Origin: DTU024 sp964518875
Lineage (GTDB): Bacteria; Bacillota; Clostridia; Christensenellales; Aristaeellaceae
Assembly (NCBI GenBank): GCA_964518875.1
Contig: CAZFHI010000009.1
Span: forward strand, 1 to 64,000
Reading direction: 5' to 3'
DNA length: 64,000 bases
Under the pieces are notes generated by a model, which made no database searches, was not told the DNA's origin, and saw only the letters and a list, made by a program, of their open reading frames with translations. This document shows positions 1 to 6,313 of this stretch, piece by piece; within the stretch, counting starts at the first letter, position 1; each line of letters begins with the position of its first letter. The translations under genes were made by a program, and so were the position numbers.

Positions 1-53
1 TACAGACCGTCGTTTTATCTTTAACTCGGTCTCACATCATTGACAAATGTACA

Positions 54-362
54 TTATGCTTTAAGTAAAGCCGAAACATGTTCGTTATTGTCCAGCAAAT
101 AAAGTATACGCTGCGCAGAACCGTTAGGCTTGTTTACTCCAGCTTCCCACGCCTCCACAGTACGGGGGGACACGCCGATTACATTAGCAAGCCCTTTTTG
201 TGTTAGGTCTAACTTGTGCCGTACGGTTACAATATCTCTTGCGTTATATTCAGGTATGTCTATGGAGCGTACAATGCCGCGCGCGGCTCTTTTGTTGCCA
301 CGCTTATATTCTACGGCTTGCTCCAGACTTTCTGTTAGCAAATCAAAATCTTCTTTTTTCAT
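54..362 (-). CDS. HigA/NadS-type antitoxin, XRE helix-turn-helix
   Basis: A 102-residue protein with a Cro/C1-type helix-turn-helix at about residues 52-75 (LTQKGLANVIGVSPRTVEAW). The N-terminal half resembles HigA-2/NadS antitoxins, which bind a RelE/HigB toxin and repress their own operon. The start has an AAAGGAG site seven bases upstream. A truncated HigB-like toxin remnant (478-660) lies upstream on the same strand, so the original order was toxin then antitoxin. The antitoxin itself looks intact. It is therefore probably an orphan, left as a DNA-binding regulator or as a neutraliser of toxins encoded elsewhere. The family call is firm; any present function is inferred. Confidence 0.8.
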   Translation of the reverse strand: MKKEDFDLLTESLEQAVEYKRGNKRAARGIVRSIDIPEYNARDIVTVRHKLDLTQKGLANVIGVSPRTVEAWEAGVNKPNGSAQRILYLLDNNEHVSALLKA

Positions 363-477
363 AGTATCACTCCTTTAACTTTATTATAAAGTTCTTGATT
401 ACCTTCTTTTTGCTTTCGTTCATGTTAGTTTGCTCATTTTTGGCGTATGCTGCCAACAAATAAATTTCCTTAACAGC

Positions 478-660
478 TTATATGTCTACATAAATAACTC
501 TGGCGCCGCCACGCTTACCATGTCCTTTAACTGGTACTCGTATTTTTCGAGCACCGCCTGTGCCTTGTATAACATCTCCTGCTTCGGGATCTATTAATAA
601 CACGTTCTGTAACGCTATGCGGGCTTTATCGTCAAACCCTATTGCCGCCCATGATCGGTC
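478..660 (-). pseudogene. truncated HigB/RelE-family toxin remnant
   Basis: The minus strand encodes about 60 residues that match the core of HigB-2-type toxins: LQNVLLIDPEAGDVIQGTGG, then ARKIRVPVKG, then KRGGARVIYVDI and a stop. An in-frame TAA lies directly before the first aspartate codon and no ATG is in frame, so the N-terminal third is gone. The C-terminal part beyond the VIY strand is missing as well. The intact antitoxin gene (54-362) follows on the same strand. I read this as a dead toxin of a former toxin-antitoxin pair. Confidence 0.7.
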
Positions 661-849
661 TTAAAATAAATTGTCGTGTCAAAATATCCCCTACTGCAAA
701 CACATTATATACTATTTAATAGTAGCTTACAAGCTTTATTTGTTTAGAATAATCGTCCCCGCTGTCCGTATTTGCGGTAAAATAACGGCAAATTATTTAT
801 ATATCTACTTAACAGTATAATTAATATTGTTGGTTTTTTACTATTTTAT

Positions 850-1316
850 GGTTTCTCATGGAGTCTTTACGGTTAAAAAATATGCCGCTGGAGGAATAGA
901 TTTGACGGAACTATAGAATCGCTAAGAAAACGGTCTACACGCCCCCCATAGTCATCCCAACCGGCGCACAGAAGAAGAGCTTGACATTATCAGGCATATG
1001 TAAAACGTCGAGGTTTAGGACACGTATACCGTAAATGTAAGGACGCAGGGTATAAACGCAGTTACGATTCTATGCGCCGTCAAATTATAAGGCATGTGCG
1101 CACAAGACCTTACAGCCCATGGCAAAATGAATATGTTGAAAGGAGCCGCCATGAAGATGAAGAAAGATTCTACCAGAGAAGATGGTTTCCAAGCTAAGAA
1201 GAAATGTATAAGGCACACAAACGCTATGAAAGCATAAGAAAAACCACATATCGCAATCACCTGAATTTTAAAAGCCCGGAAGAAGCATTGAAAGAATACT
1301 TAAAGAGAGCTGCATA
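850..1316 (+). pseudogene. decayed IS481-type transposase
   Basis: Conceptual translation gives pieces typical of IS481-family transposases. First is an N-terminal HTH-region fragment (RFDGTIESLRKRSTRP), then a linker fragment (GLGHVYRKCKDAGYKRSYDS), then the C-terminal end of the DDE domain (RPYSPWQNEYVERSRHEDEE and FKSPEEALKEYLKRAA). Several stops interrupt the frame (in the first third, and after RRWFPS near 1196), and most of the catalytic core between the linker and the PYSPWQN motif is deleted. It cannot encode an active enzyme. It shows that this flank has been a landing site for mobile DNA before. The exact IS cannot be named. Confidence 0.7.
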
Positions 1317-1508
1317 GTGATTGTCATTTTATTCATCAGTTTAGTCAAGGTACGCTATGCTCTAAAACCCTTGACAACCCCTCTGAATAAAATGGAGTGA
1401 AACTCAGCAACCCTCACAGGGAATAATATTTAATATGTCTTAGCAGGGTCTTGTGTCACATATGTTTGACTTCGGGACAAAATTTATAGCCTTAAATAGT
1501 CTTTTTGG
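1317..1508. other. intergenic, no gene seen
   Basis: Between the end of the transposase remnant and the tRNA promoter I see no convincing reading frame or RNA gene. The first part may include a former IS end, but I found no clear terminal inverted repeat. Confidence 0.4.
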
Positions 1509-1510
1509 TG

Positions 1511-1539
1511 TTGCTTTTAATCGCAATAAATGTTATAAT
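1511..1539 (+). promoter_or_regulatory. promoter of tRNA-Ala
   Basis: TTGCTT at 1511-1516 and a perfect TATAAT at 1534-1539 are separated by 17 bases. This places transcription start about 20 bases upstream of the tRNA at 1569. Confidence 0.7.
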
Positions 1540-1568
1540 TGCGCCTGTTCATTAGTTGATGAACCCAT

Positions 1569-1644
1569 GGGGCATTAGCACAGTTGGTAGCGCGCTACAT
1601 TCGCATTGTAGAGGTCAGCGGTTCGAATCCGCTATGCTCCACCA
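1569..1644 (+). tRNA. tRNA-Ala (anticodon CGC)
   Basis: The cloverleaf is complete. The acceptor stem GGGGCAT pairs with ATGCTCC (one G-T), and the D-arm is GCACAGTTGGTAGCGC. The anticodon stem CTACA/TGTAG carries loop TTCGCAT with anticodon CGC. The T-arm is CAGCG GTTCGAAT CGCTA-like and the 3' CCA is encoded. The last eight bases, CTCCACCA, are the prophage attachment core and recur at 48355-48362. The tRNA stays intact after integration. Its native terminator was moved to the far end of the prophage (48369-48396). Confidence 0.95.
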
Positions 1645-1664
1645 TTAGAGGCCAATACGAACAC
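1637..1664 (+). other. attL: core plus phage arm
   Basis: CTCCACCA (1637-1644) is the tRNA 3' end and shared core. ATACGAACAC (1655-1664) is the phage arm, the exact reverse complement of GTGTTCGTAT near attR. The crossover must lie within the core, which contains the centre of the reconstructed attP. Confidence 0.85.
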
Positions 1665-1722
1665 TTTCACTATCTATGTGTTTGACAAAATGTTTGTAAT
1701 GGTACTCCCGATTAATGAAAAA

Positions 1723-1749
1723 GTCACCGGGTAATCCGGCGGCTTTTTT
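1723..1749 (+). terminator. rho-independent terminator, native end of the recombinase transcript
   Basis: The hairpin GTCACCGG - GTAAT - CCGGCGGC is followed by six T. In the excised circle the recombinase frame continues across attP into this region and stops at TAA 1732-1734, inside the hairpin. This is therefore the natural terminator of the integrase gene. In the integrated state it lies downstream of tRNA-Ala and probably ends tRNA readthrough. Confidence 0.65.
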
Positions 1750-1841
1750 GTGTTTAAAAATAACGTAATGTGTGATAAATTAACAAATTCAAGCATATTT
1801 TAGTCCATGCTGGTAGATTACTTGTAAAGGAGAGCATGGTC

Positions 1842-2099
1842 ATGATTAGAATTTTACTGTCTACTAAGCTTGGCGAGCTGAGGTGGACGCAAGCAGACTT
1901 AGCGAGAAAAACAGGTATAAGACCATCTACTATCAATGAACTGTACCATGAGATGTGCGAAAGAGTAAATCTAGACCATTTAGACTTGATATGCGAGGCG
2001 CTTGAATGTGATCTTTCAGAGCTAATCATACGAGTTCCTAATTCAGAGCCGAGAATTGATAAGTCCAGAACCGGTGCAAGCATTAAACCAAAGAAATAG
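1842..2099 (+). CDS. small XRE-family HTH regulator (HTH_26-like)
   Basis: An 85-residue protein made almost entirely of a Cro/C1 helix-turn-helix (LRWTQADLARKTGIRPSTIN). The second ATG at 1842 is preferred: AAAGGAG lies nine bases upstream of it but only three from the ATG at 1836. It is the first gene inside attL. In the excised circle it would sit just downstream of the serine recombinase in the same orientation, about 100 bases after the recombinase terminator. That position makes it a candidate directionality factor or int regulator, but the fold equally fits a plain repressor. The function is not shown by sequence. Confidence 0.75.
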   Translation: MIRILLSTKLGELRWTQADLARKTGIRPSTINELYHEMCERVNLDHLDLICEALECDLSELIIRVPNSEPRIDKSRTGASIKPKK

Positions 2100-2114
2100 C
2101 TATTCCGCTGGAAA

Positions 2115-2145
2115 TGCCCACTGAAATAGTGGGTATTTTAATTAT
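2115..2145 (+). terminator. terminator of the small XRE gene
   Basis: CCCACT - GAAAT - AGTGGG, extended by flanking T-A and G-T pairs, is followed by a T-rich tract. It lies 15 bases after the stop of the regulator at 2099. Confidence 0.6.
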
Positions 2146-2150
2146 TTAAC

Positions 2151-2172
2151 AAAAAAGGCGGGAAATCCCGCC
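2151..2172 (-). terminator. second terminator of the minus-strand late operon
   Basis: The perfect stem GGCGGGA/TCCCGCC (2157-2172) is followed on the minus strand by six T (2156-2151). It is a back-up to the terminator at 2282-2309 and keeps late transcription from running into attL and the tRNA. Confidence 0.65.
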
Positions 2173-2281
2173 CAGAATACGCTTATTTTGCCAATATTGA
2201 ACATTAATTCTTTTCATCTGCTTCTTCTTGCATAAAATCTCTTACCGCCTGAACAAGTTTTTTAAAAATTTTTTTGCACAC

Positions 2282-2309
2282 AAAAAAGCTCCCCATTGTT
2301 TCGGGGAGC
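2282..2309 (-). terminator. terminator of the lysis/late operon
   Basis: The 7-bp stem GCTCCCC/GGGGAGC (2288-2309) is followed by six T on the minus strand. A T run also follows on the plus strand, so it may work in both directions. It lies just downstream of the last late gene (stop at 2331). Confidence 0.75.
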
Positions 2310-2330
2310 GTAGTTTTTTCTTATATTATT

Positions 2331-2789
2331 TTATTGGCTGTATTCTTTCTTTTGAGACTTACTTTCGGGCAAGCCCATCACGACTTCTTTGTTGTGCAAA
2401 GTTAATGCATCACAGTCGCCGCCGAAATTTTCACAGTACAAATCAAATAGCAATGCTATATTCTGCTTAGCACTTCTGGGACACCAGCCCATCTCTAAAA
2501 CATATACATTATATATGCTTTCCAGGCGTTCTCTTAGCATGGCGGCGTTAAAATATTCAAAGCGTTTTTGTCCTTCTTTGATTTGTCTTAAGTCTTTGAT
2601 GACTGTGTACTTAAATGTAGGGTGCTTTTCTCTAAAGCTTCTCCAAGCTTTTTTAATCAATGCGATAAGCCCTAAAACACCGGTGACGGTGCCTATTATT
2701 GTGCCTATTGATTTGACATGATCCATGGGGTCAGGTGTCTGCATACATCTTCGTTCCTCCCTTTTATTCTCATTTTGTAGGGCGGTCAT
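2331..2789 (-). CDS. hypothetical single-pass membrane protein, lysis region
   Basis: A 152-residue protein with one membrane segment at about residues 28-45 (SIGTIIGTVTGVLGLIALI). A basic stretch and a soluble, partly helical domain of about 100 residues follow. An alternative start at Met16 (position 2744) has GGGAGG eleven bases upstream and would place the membrane segment near the N-terminus. It is the last gene of the late operon, after two holin-like genes, so a role in lysis (spanin-like, or a holin modulator) is possible. I recognise no family. Confidence 0.55.
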   Translation of the reverse strand: MTALQNENKREERRCMQTPDPMDHVKSIGTIIGTVTGVLGLIALIKKAWRSFREKHPTFKYTVIKDLRQIKEGQKRFEYFNAAMLRERLESIYNVYVLEMGWCPRSAKQNIALLFDLYCENFGGDCDALTLHNKEVVMGLPESKSQKKEYSQ

Positions 2790-2854
2790 ATTACAGCACT
2801 CCCTTAAATGTCCTAAAAAATAGTCTTTTCATACTTTCGCCTCGTAGCCCACAT

Positions 2855-3268
2855 TTACTTACTGTTGCTTTGCCAGATTTTATTTTTAGCAACAGTTGCT
2901 TCGATTTTTGTGGTAATATAGTTTTCAACATTACCAAAAACACTTTCTATTACGCCTTTGTATTCCGCATTTAAAAGGTCTTTTATTTTTTGATAGCTCA
3001 TATTAAAAGCAATTTTCTGTTGCTCGACATCAAACTTATTATCTTTTTTTAGGGCGCTAACATAAGTTTGTGTTGTTTCTGTCACTACATCGATTATTAA
3101 ATTACCTACCCTTTCAATCACAGCGTCAATATAGTCACTTTCTGATTCATCTTGAAGTAATTGTTTCTCTTTTTTTATCCAAGTTATGATATACTTTGAC
3201 ACAATAGGTATAGCCGTAATAATAACAGCTTGTAGAATGATTAAAATTATTTCTTTTACTATCTCCAT
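2855..3268 (-). CDS. phage holin, LL-H family
   Basis: A 137-residue protein with an N-terminal hydrophobic helix (residues 6-30), a charged break and a long amphipathic region. This is the layout of LL-H family holins, in which one membrane helix is followed by a cytoplasmic tail. It follows the other holin-like gene by 12 bases, and the endolysin lies just upstream. It probably helps form the membrane lesion that releases the endolysin or collapses the membrane potential at lysis. Confidence 0.65.
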   Translation of the reverse strand: MEIVKEIILIILQAVIITAIPIVSKYIITWIKKEKQLLQDESESDYIDAVIERVGNLIIDVVTETTQTYVSALKKDNKFDVEQQKIAFNMSYQKIKDLLNAEYKGVIESVFGNVENYITTKIEATVAKNKIWQSNSK

Positions 3269-3280
3269 TTTATTTCCTCC

Positions 3281-3601
3281 TTAACCATTTTCTTGTATGT
3301 CGTTTTGGTATTGATGTGTAAAGTCGTATTCTTTTCCCCAGTAGCGTATTTTTTGAATATTTTCAACACCCGCCTTTCCGAAGTAGCCGCCGAAAATAAC
3401 AGCGTATATCGGCACGCTTACATTCATTAGTGCAACCGCATTTTGTGCAGCTACAGGTTGCCATAAGATAATTATAAGGGTAAACAGCACCTGCAAGCCG
3501 AACATAAAAAAGCCTTTATACACCACCTGTTTACTAAATTCAAAATGATTGCTAATTTCGGATGTTTTTTTATCCTTGGACACGTAATCACCACTATTCA
3601 T
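3281..3601 (-). CDS. holin-like membrane protein
   Basis: A 106-residue protein with two predicted membrane helices (about 28-48 and 57-76, the latter VPIYAVIFGGYFGKAG) and charged ends. The second helix and its position next to the endolysin resemble a family of small holin-like proteins found in Firmicutes phages. It overlaps the endolysin stop by eight bases, which implies translational coupling. Either this protein or the next one (2855-3268) is the true holin; the other may act as co-holin or antiholin. Sequence alone does not decide. Confidence 0.55.
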   Translation of the reverse strand: MNSGDYVSKDKKTSEISNHFEFSKQVVYKGFFMFGLQVLFTLIIILWQPVAAQNAVALMNVSVPIYAVIFGGYFGKAGVENIQKIRYWGKEYDFTHQYQNDIQENG

Positions 3602-4373
3602 TAAACAGTTTTGTATAAAGATGTTGCAGCTGCTCTATTACATTCTTCAGTACTTCTCTTGCGTCATCACTTTCTATAGGATTAGGGCTTAGCTCCGACA
3701 GTAGAAATTCTTCCATCATCCAGCCTTGCTTACCACTTGCGAGTCTAATCATTTTCCATCCCATTGTTTCGCCTATTATATCTACATTAGTACCTATAGG
3801 CACACGCTCAACAACAGCTGCATTTTTATTTGCTTGTTGTCGCAGATTAACCGTGCTACCTTGCTTAGCGTATACTTTAGCTTCAACCGAAAATTTTTCT
3901 TCATTCATATTAAACGCTCCTTCATAATCTGAATAGTCAACTTCTTTTAGCCAGCCAACATGTGTCCAGCCATTTTTTAATGTGGAGGGATATACTCCCC
4001 CTCTGCTTGCAGAAGAATGCACAGCCTCATACCCGCCTATCCCGCCGGTATACCATCCTATATGACTTGCGTTGCCCTTGCCGTCCACTTTATACCTTTC
4101 AGGCTCTCTTCCGTTATGTTCCAGTATGAAAAGAACCGCACCAGGCCTTAAATGACCGCTTGCCACGGCGTTATCCAAAGTATCTAAATAACTGCAAGCA
4201 TTGCGAAACATATCATTACTGCCACGGTAATCCTTCATTTTGCCACCTGCACGTTGAACTGTGTTTTCAATAAACGCCTGACAATCTTCTTGGTTGTACA
4301 TTATTCTTGGTTTTGCATTAACAGCTCTTACGGCTTCCCTGGCACATTCAATTGCTTTTACGATATTTACCAC
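3594..4373 (-). CDS. endolysin: NlpC/P60-like peptidase with SH3b domain
   Basis: A 259-residue protein. The N-terminal NlpC/P60-like domain (about 10-145) has a catalytic Cys31 in YNQEDCQAFIENTV and His104 in ASHIGWYTGG. An SH3 domain at about 162-228 (VNLRQQANKNAAVVERVPIG) binds the wall. A short helical C-terminal tail follows. The enzyme would cut cell-wall peptide bonds at lysis. No signal peptide is visible, consistent with release through the holins encoded just downstream. A terminator (4388-4410) separates it from the DGR reverse transcriptase, so it probably depends on readthrough or on a promoter I could not identify. Confidence 0.8.
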   Translation of the reverse strand: MVNIVKAIECAREAVRAVNAKPRIMYNQEDCQAFIENTVQRAGGKMKDYRGSNDMFRNACSYLDTLDNAVASGHLRPGAVLFILEHNGREPERYKVDGKGNASHIGWYTGGIGGYEAVHSSASRGGVYPSTLKNGWTHVGWLKEVDYSDYEGAFNMNEEKFSVEAKVYAKQGSTVNLRQQANKNAAVVERVPIGTNVDIIGETMGWKMIRLASGKQGWMMEEFLLSELSPNPIESDDAREVLKNVIEQLQHLYTKLFNE

Positions 4374-4387
4374 CCTTTCTGTAATTT

Positions 4388-4410
4388 AAAAACCGCCTTG
4401 TTGTTGGCGG
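4388..4410 (-). terminator. terminator after the DGR reverse transcriptase
   Basis: The stem CCGCC/GGCGG (4393-4410) with an 8-base loop is followed by five T on the minus strand. It lies 26 bases downstream of the reverse transcriptase stop and marks the 3' edge of the DGR cassette. Confidence 0.65.
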
Positions 4411-4436
4411 CTATGGAATTAGTTTGTAGATTATTC

Positions 4437-5513
4437 TTAGTTTTTTCTTACAAGGACGAAGTCTTCAAGTGCTTTTCTGCGCAAGGCGTCACAATCGCAA
4501 TGTTTAAGCATACCTAAATAACTATGAAGGACATTAAGGCATTTGTCTTGGTCGATTTTTCCTTCCGCATAAGTCTTCATTAGATGTTTAAGATGTCTTT
4601 TCATTCTAAGACTTGTAGATTTCCTTAAGGTAATTTTGTTTCTCCATACCCTTCTGCCTAAAAATTCAACGCCATAGTCAAGAGGCAATACTGCTGTTTT
4701 ATCGTTTAGCTCAAGCCTTAGGTTGATGTTTAGGTAATCGTTCGTTAATCCTATCGCTTCCCAAGCTTGTGTTTTGCTTGGAAACAACATTATCATATCG
4801 TCCATATAGCGAATATAGTACGGTGCCTTAATAACTCTTTTAATATAATGGTCCAAAGGTGTTAATACTACATTTGCCGTCATTTGACTTATAAGAGAGC
4901 CCACCTGCATACCTATTCCACTTACTCTTTCTGCTTTTTCGACATCATTCGCTTCAAGAGGGAGGCCTAGCGGTCTACCATCTCCTATGATCGCTTGTTC
5001 CAAAAACCACATCATATCGACATCATCTAAAGGTCTTCCAAGTTCTCTTAATTGCACATCTACCGGCAATCTAAAAAAGAACTTGCGTATATCAAGCTTG
5101 GCAATACACCAAAGCTCTGTCTTATTGCTTACAATCCTTAGCCAGTATTGAAGCCTATCAATCGCCTTATGTGTACCTTTATTAGGTATCGATCCGTAAC
5201 TATGCTCATAAAAGCTTCGCCTGTAGATTGGAAAAAGCACATTGTATGCAGCACAATTTACTACCCTATCCTTAAAAGGAAGCGCCATAACTAGCCGTTT
5301 CTTGGGATAATGCACATAAAACTCACGCATTCTTGATACCTCGTAAGTTTTGTGTTTAAGGTGTTCTATGCTGTTTATAATGTTTTCTTCTAAGTGTGCA
5401 CTATACTCCAGTATCTCTTGTCTGTAACGCTTATTACGTCTCACTAAAAGATAGGCTTTGTAAAAATTATCAAAGCTTGTAAACCTTTCAAAAACATTCG
5501 TTTCTTTCCGCAT
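4437..5513 (-). CDS. DGR reverse transcriptase
   Basis: A 358-residue reverse transcriptase that makes error-prone cDNA from the TR transcript. Motifs in order: KLDIRKFFFR at about 139-148 (first catalytic Asp), the DGR-type motif VGSLISQ at 204-210 in place of the QG motif of other RTs, and YMDD at 236-239 (catalytic Asp pair). The length fits minimal DGR enzymes; there is no maturase or nuclease domain, so group II introns and retrons are unlikely. A weak AGGTAG site precedes the start. It follows TR by about 150 bases. Confidence 0.93.
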   Translation of the reverse strand: MRKETNVFERFTSFDNFYKAYLLVRRNKRYRQEILEYSAHLEENIINSIEHLKHKTYEVSRMREFYVHYPKKRLVMALPFKDRVVNCAAYNVLFPIYRRSFYEHSYGSIPNKGTHKAIDRLQYWLRIVSNKTELWCIAKLDIRKFFFRLPVDVQLRELGRPLDDVDMMWFLEQAIIGDGRPLGLPLEANDVEKAERVSGIGMQVGSLISQMTANVVLTPLDHYIKRVIKAPYYIRYMDDMIMLFPSKTQAWEAIGLTNDYLNINLRLELNDKTAVLPLDYGVEFLGRRVWRNKITLRKSTSLRMKRHLKHLMKTYAEGKIDQDKCLNVLHSYLGMLKHCDCDALRRKALEDFVLVRKN

Positions 5514-5660
5514 AACTACCTAAAAAGTGCTGCGCTTTACAGCATGACTGCGGTATACGCAGCTAAAAATTTTTCTGCACTTGGCAGAGGAAGCAAATTC
5601 CTTTACCTACCCGTACTGAGAGCAAGCACTTGAGCTTGCAATTTCTGACAAAAGGTAGAT

Positions 5661-5772
5661 CGGGCCGACCGCCATAGCCGACGCCCAGGCCGCCACGGCT
5701 GTCATCACAATACACACAGTCGAGGCCGGCGTTGGACGTATTCCAGTAGTTGCCACCATGACGAGGATAATT
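5661..5772 (-). ncRNA. DGR template repeat (TR)
   Basis: The segment matches VR (6331-6442) at a fixed offset of 670 bases. Differences lie at plus-strand positions 5720, 5732, 5741, 5750, 5759 and probably 5772. Every one is an adenine on the TR (minus) strand; four are A to G, the others A to T. The altered codons are AAC, AAT, GAC and CAT, with AAY codons over-represented as in known TRs. The transcript should extend beyond both ends toward avd and the RT. A frame runs through it, but it is a shadow of the lectin sequence and not a gene. Confidence 0.93.
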
Positions 5773-5788
5773 CAATCTACTCCCTATG

Positions 5789-6139
5789 TTATCGATTGAC
5801 ACCACTTTTTACAAACTTAAGCCAACCGCCTAACATCTTACCTAATTCAACAACTTTTCCTGCCCAAATTTCATACTTTTTTGCGGGCAAAAATCGCAAC
5901 TTGTGCGCTAGGCGTAAATAAATTTTAAGCTTCTCAAGCTCTACATCTAGCTCTTGCAATGTAGTTTTCTTGTAATACTTTTTCTGTGCCTCAATAATTC
6001 TTTCAAGCACCTTATCCATACTTAGTTTAATATCTGCAGCCAGCGCATATTTCTCGCTTTTGGGGAATTGTCTTAAGGCTATGTAGCCATACTCAATCAT
6101 ATCCTGTGCTTTCTGTAATATAATTAAGTCGTTAGCCAT
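5789..6139 (-). CDS. avd: DGR accessory variability determinant (Avd)
   Basis: A 116-residue, all-helical, strongly basic protein with the features of Avd: a four-helix bundle that forms a pentameric barrel and binds the reverse transcriptase and the TR RNA. Helical segments include IILQKAQDMIEYGYIALRQ near the N-terminus and YLRLAHKLRFLPAKKYEIW in the middle. The gene sits between the target gene and TR, as in BPP-1. AAGGAG precedes the start. TR begins 17 bases after its stop. Confidence 0.9.
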   Translation of the reverse strand: MANDLIILQKAQDMIEYGYIALRQFPKSEKYALAADIKLSMDKVLERIIEAQKKYYKKTTLQELDVELEKLKIYLRLAHKLRFLPAKKYEIWAGKVVELGKMLGGWLKFVKSGVNR

Positions 6140-6271
6140 GTATCAATTCTCCTTTCACAAGCAGCAATTTATCACAATTTCTCTTTCTTTGTATGTTTTT
6201 TGTTCGGTTGTAACTGTTTTATGTGTTTTATAACATATCTCGTTAAGTATAAAAACAAAAAATTTTATTAC

Positions 6272-6291
6272 GGCTCTGCTATCGCAGAGCC
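6272..6291 (-). promoter_or_regulatory. DGR target-recognition hairpin downstream of VR
   Basis: The minus strand reads GGCTCTGC - GATA - GCAGAGCC: a perfect 8-bp stem with a GATA loop, 22 bases after the target stop codon and 39 bases after VR. An 8-bp stem with a GRNA tetraloop just downstream of VR is what target recognition in BPP-1 requires. A weak T run further on may also let it act as a terminator. Confidence 0.8.
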
Positions 6292-6313
6292 TATCAGTAC
6301 ACAGTTTTTCAGA

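Noticed and set aside
4437..5513. Retron or group II intron reverse transcriptase
   Set aside because: No maturase domain, msr/msd or intron ends; the SQ motif, Avd and TR/VR pair identify a DGR.
5563..5805. Open frame of 80 codons over the DGR template region
   Set aside because: It is the lectin-like translation of TR itself, followed by unrelated sequence. TR works as RNA; no ribosome site fits.
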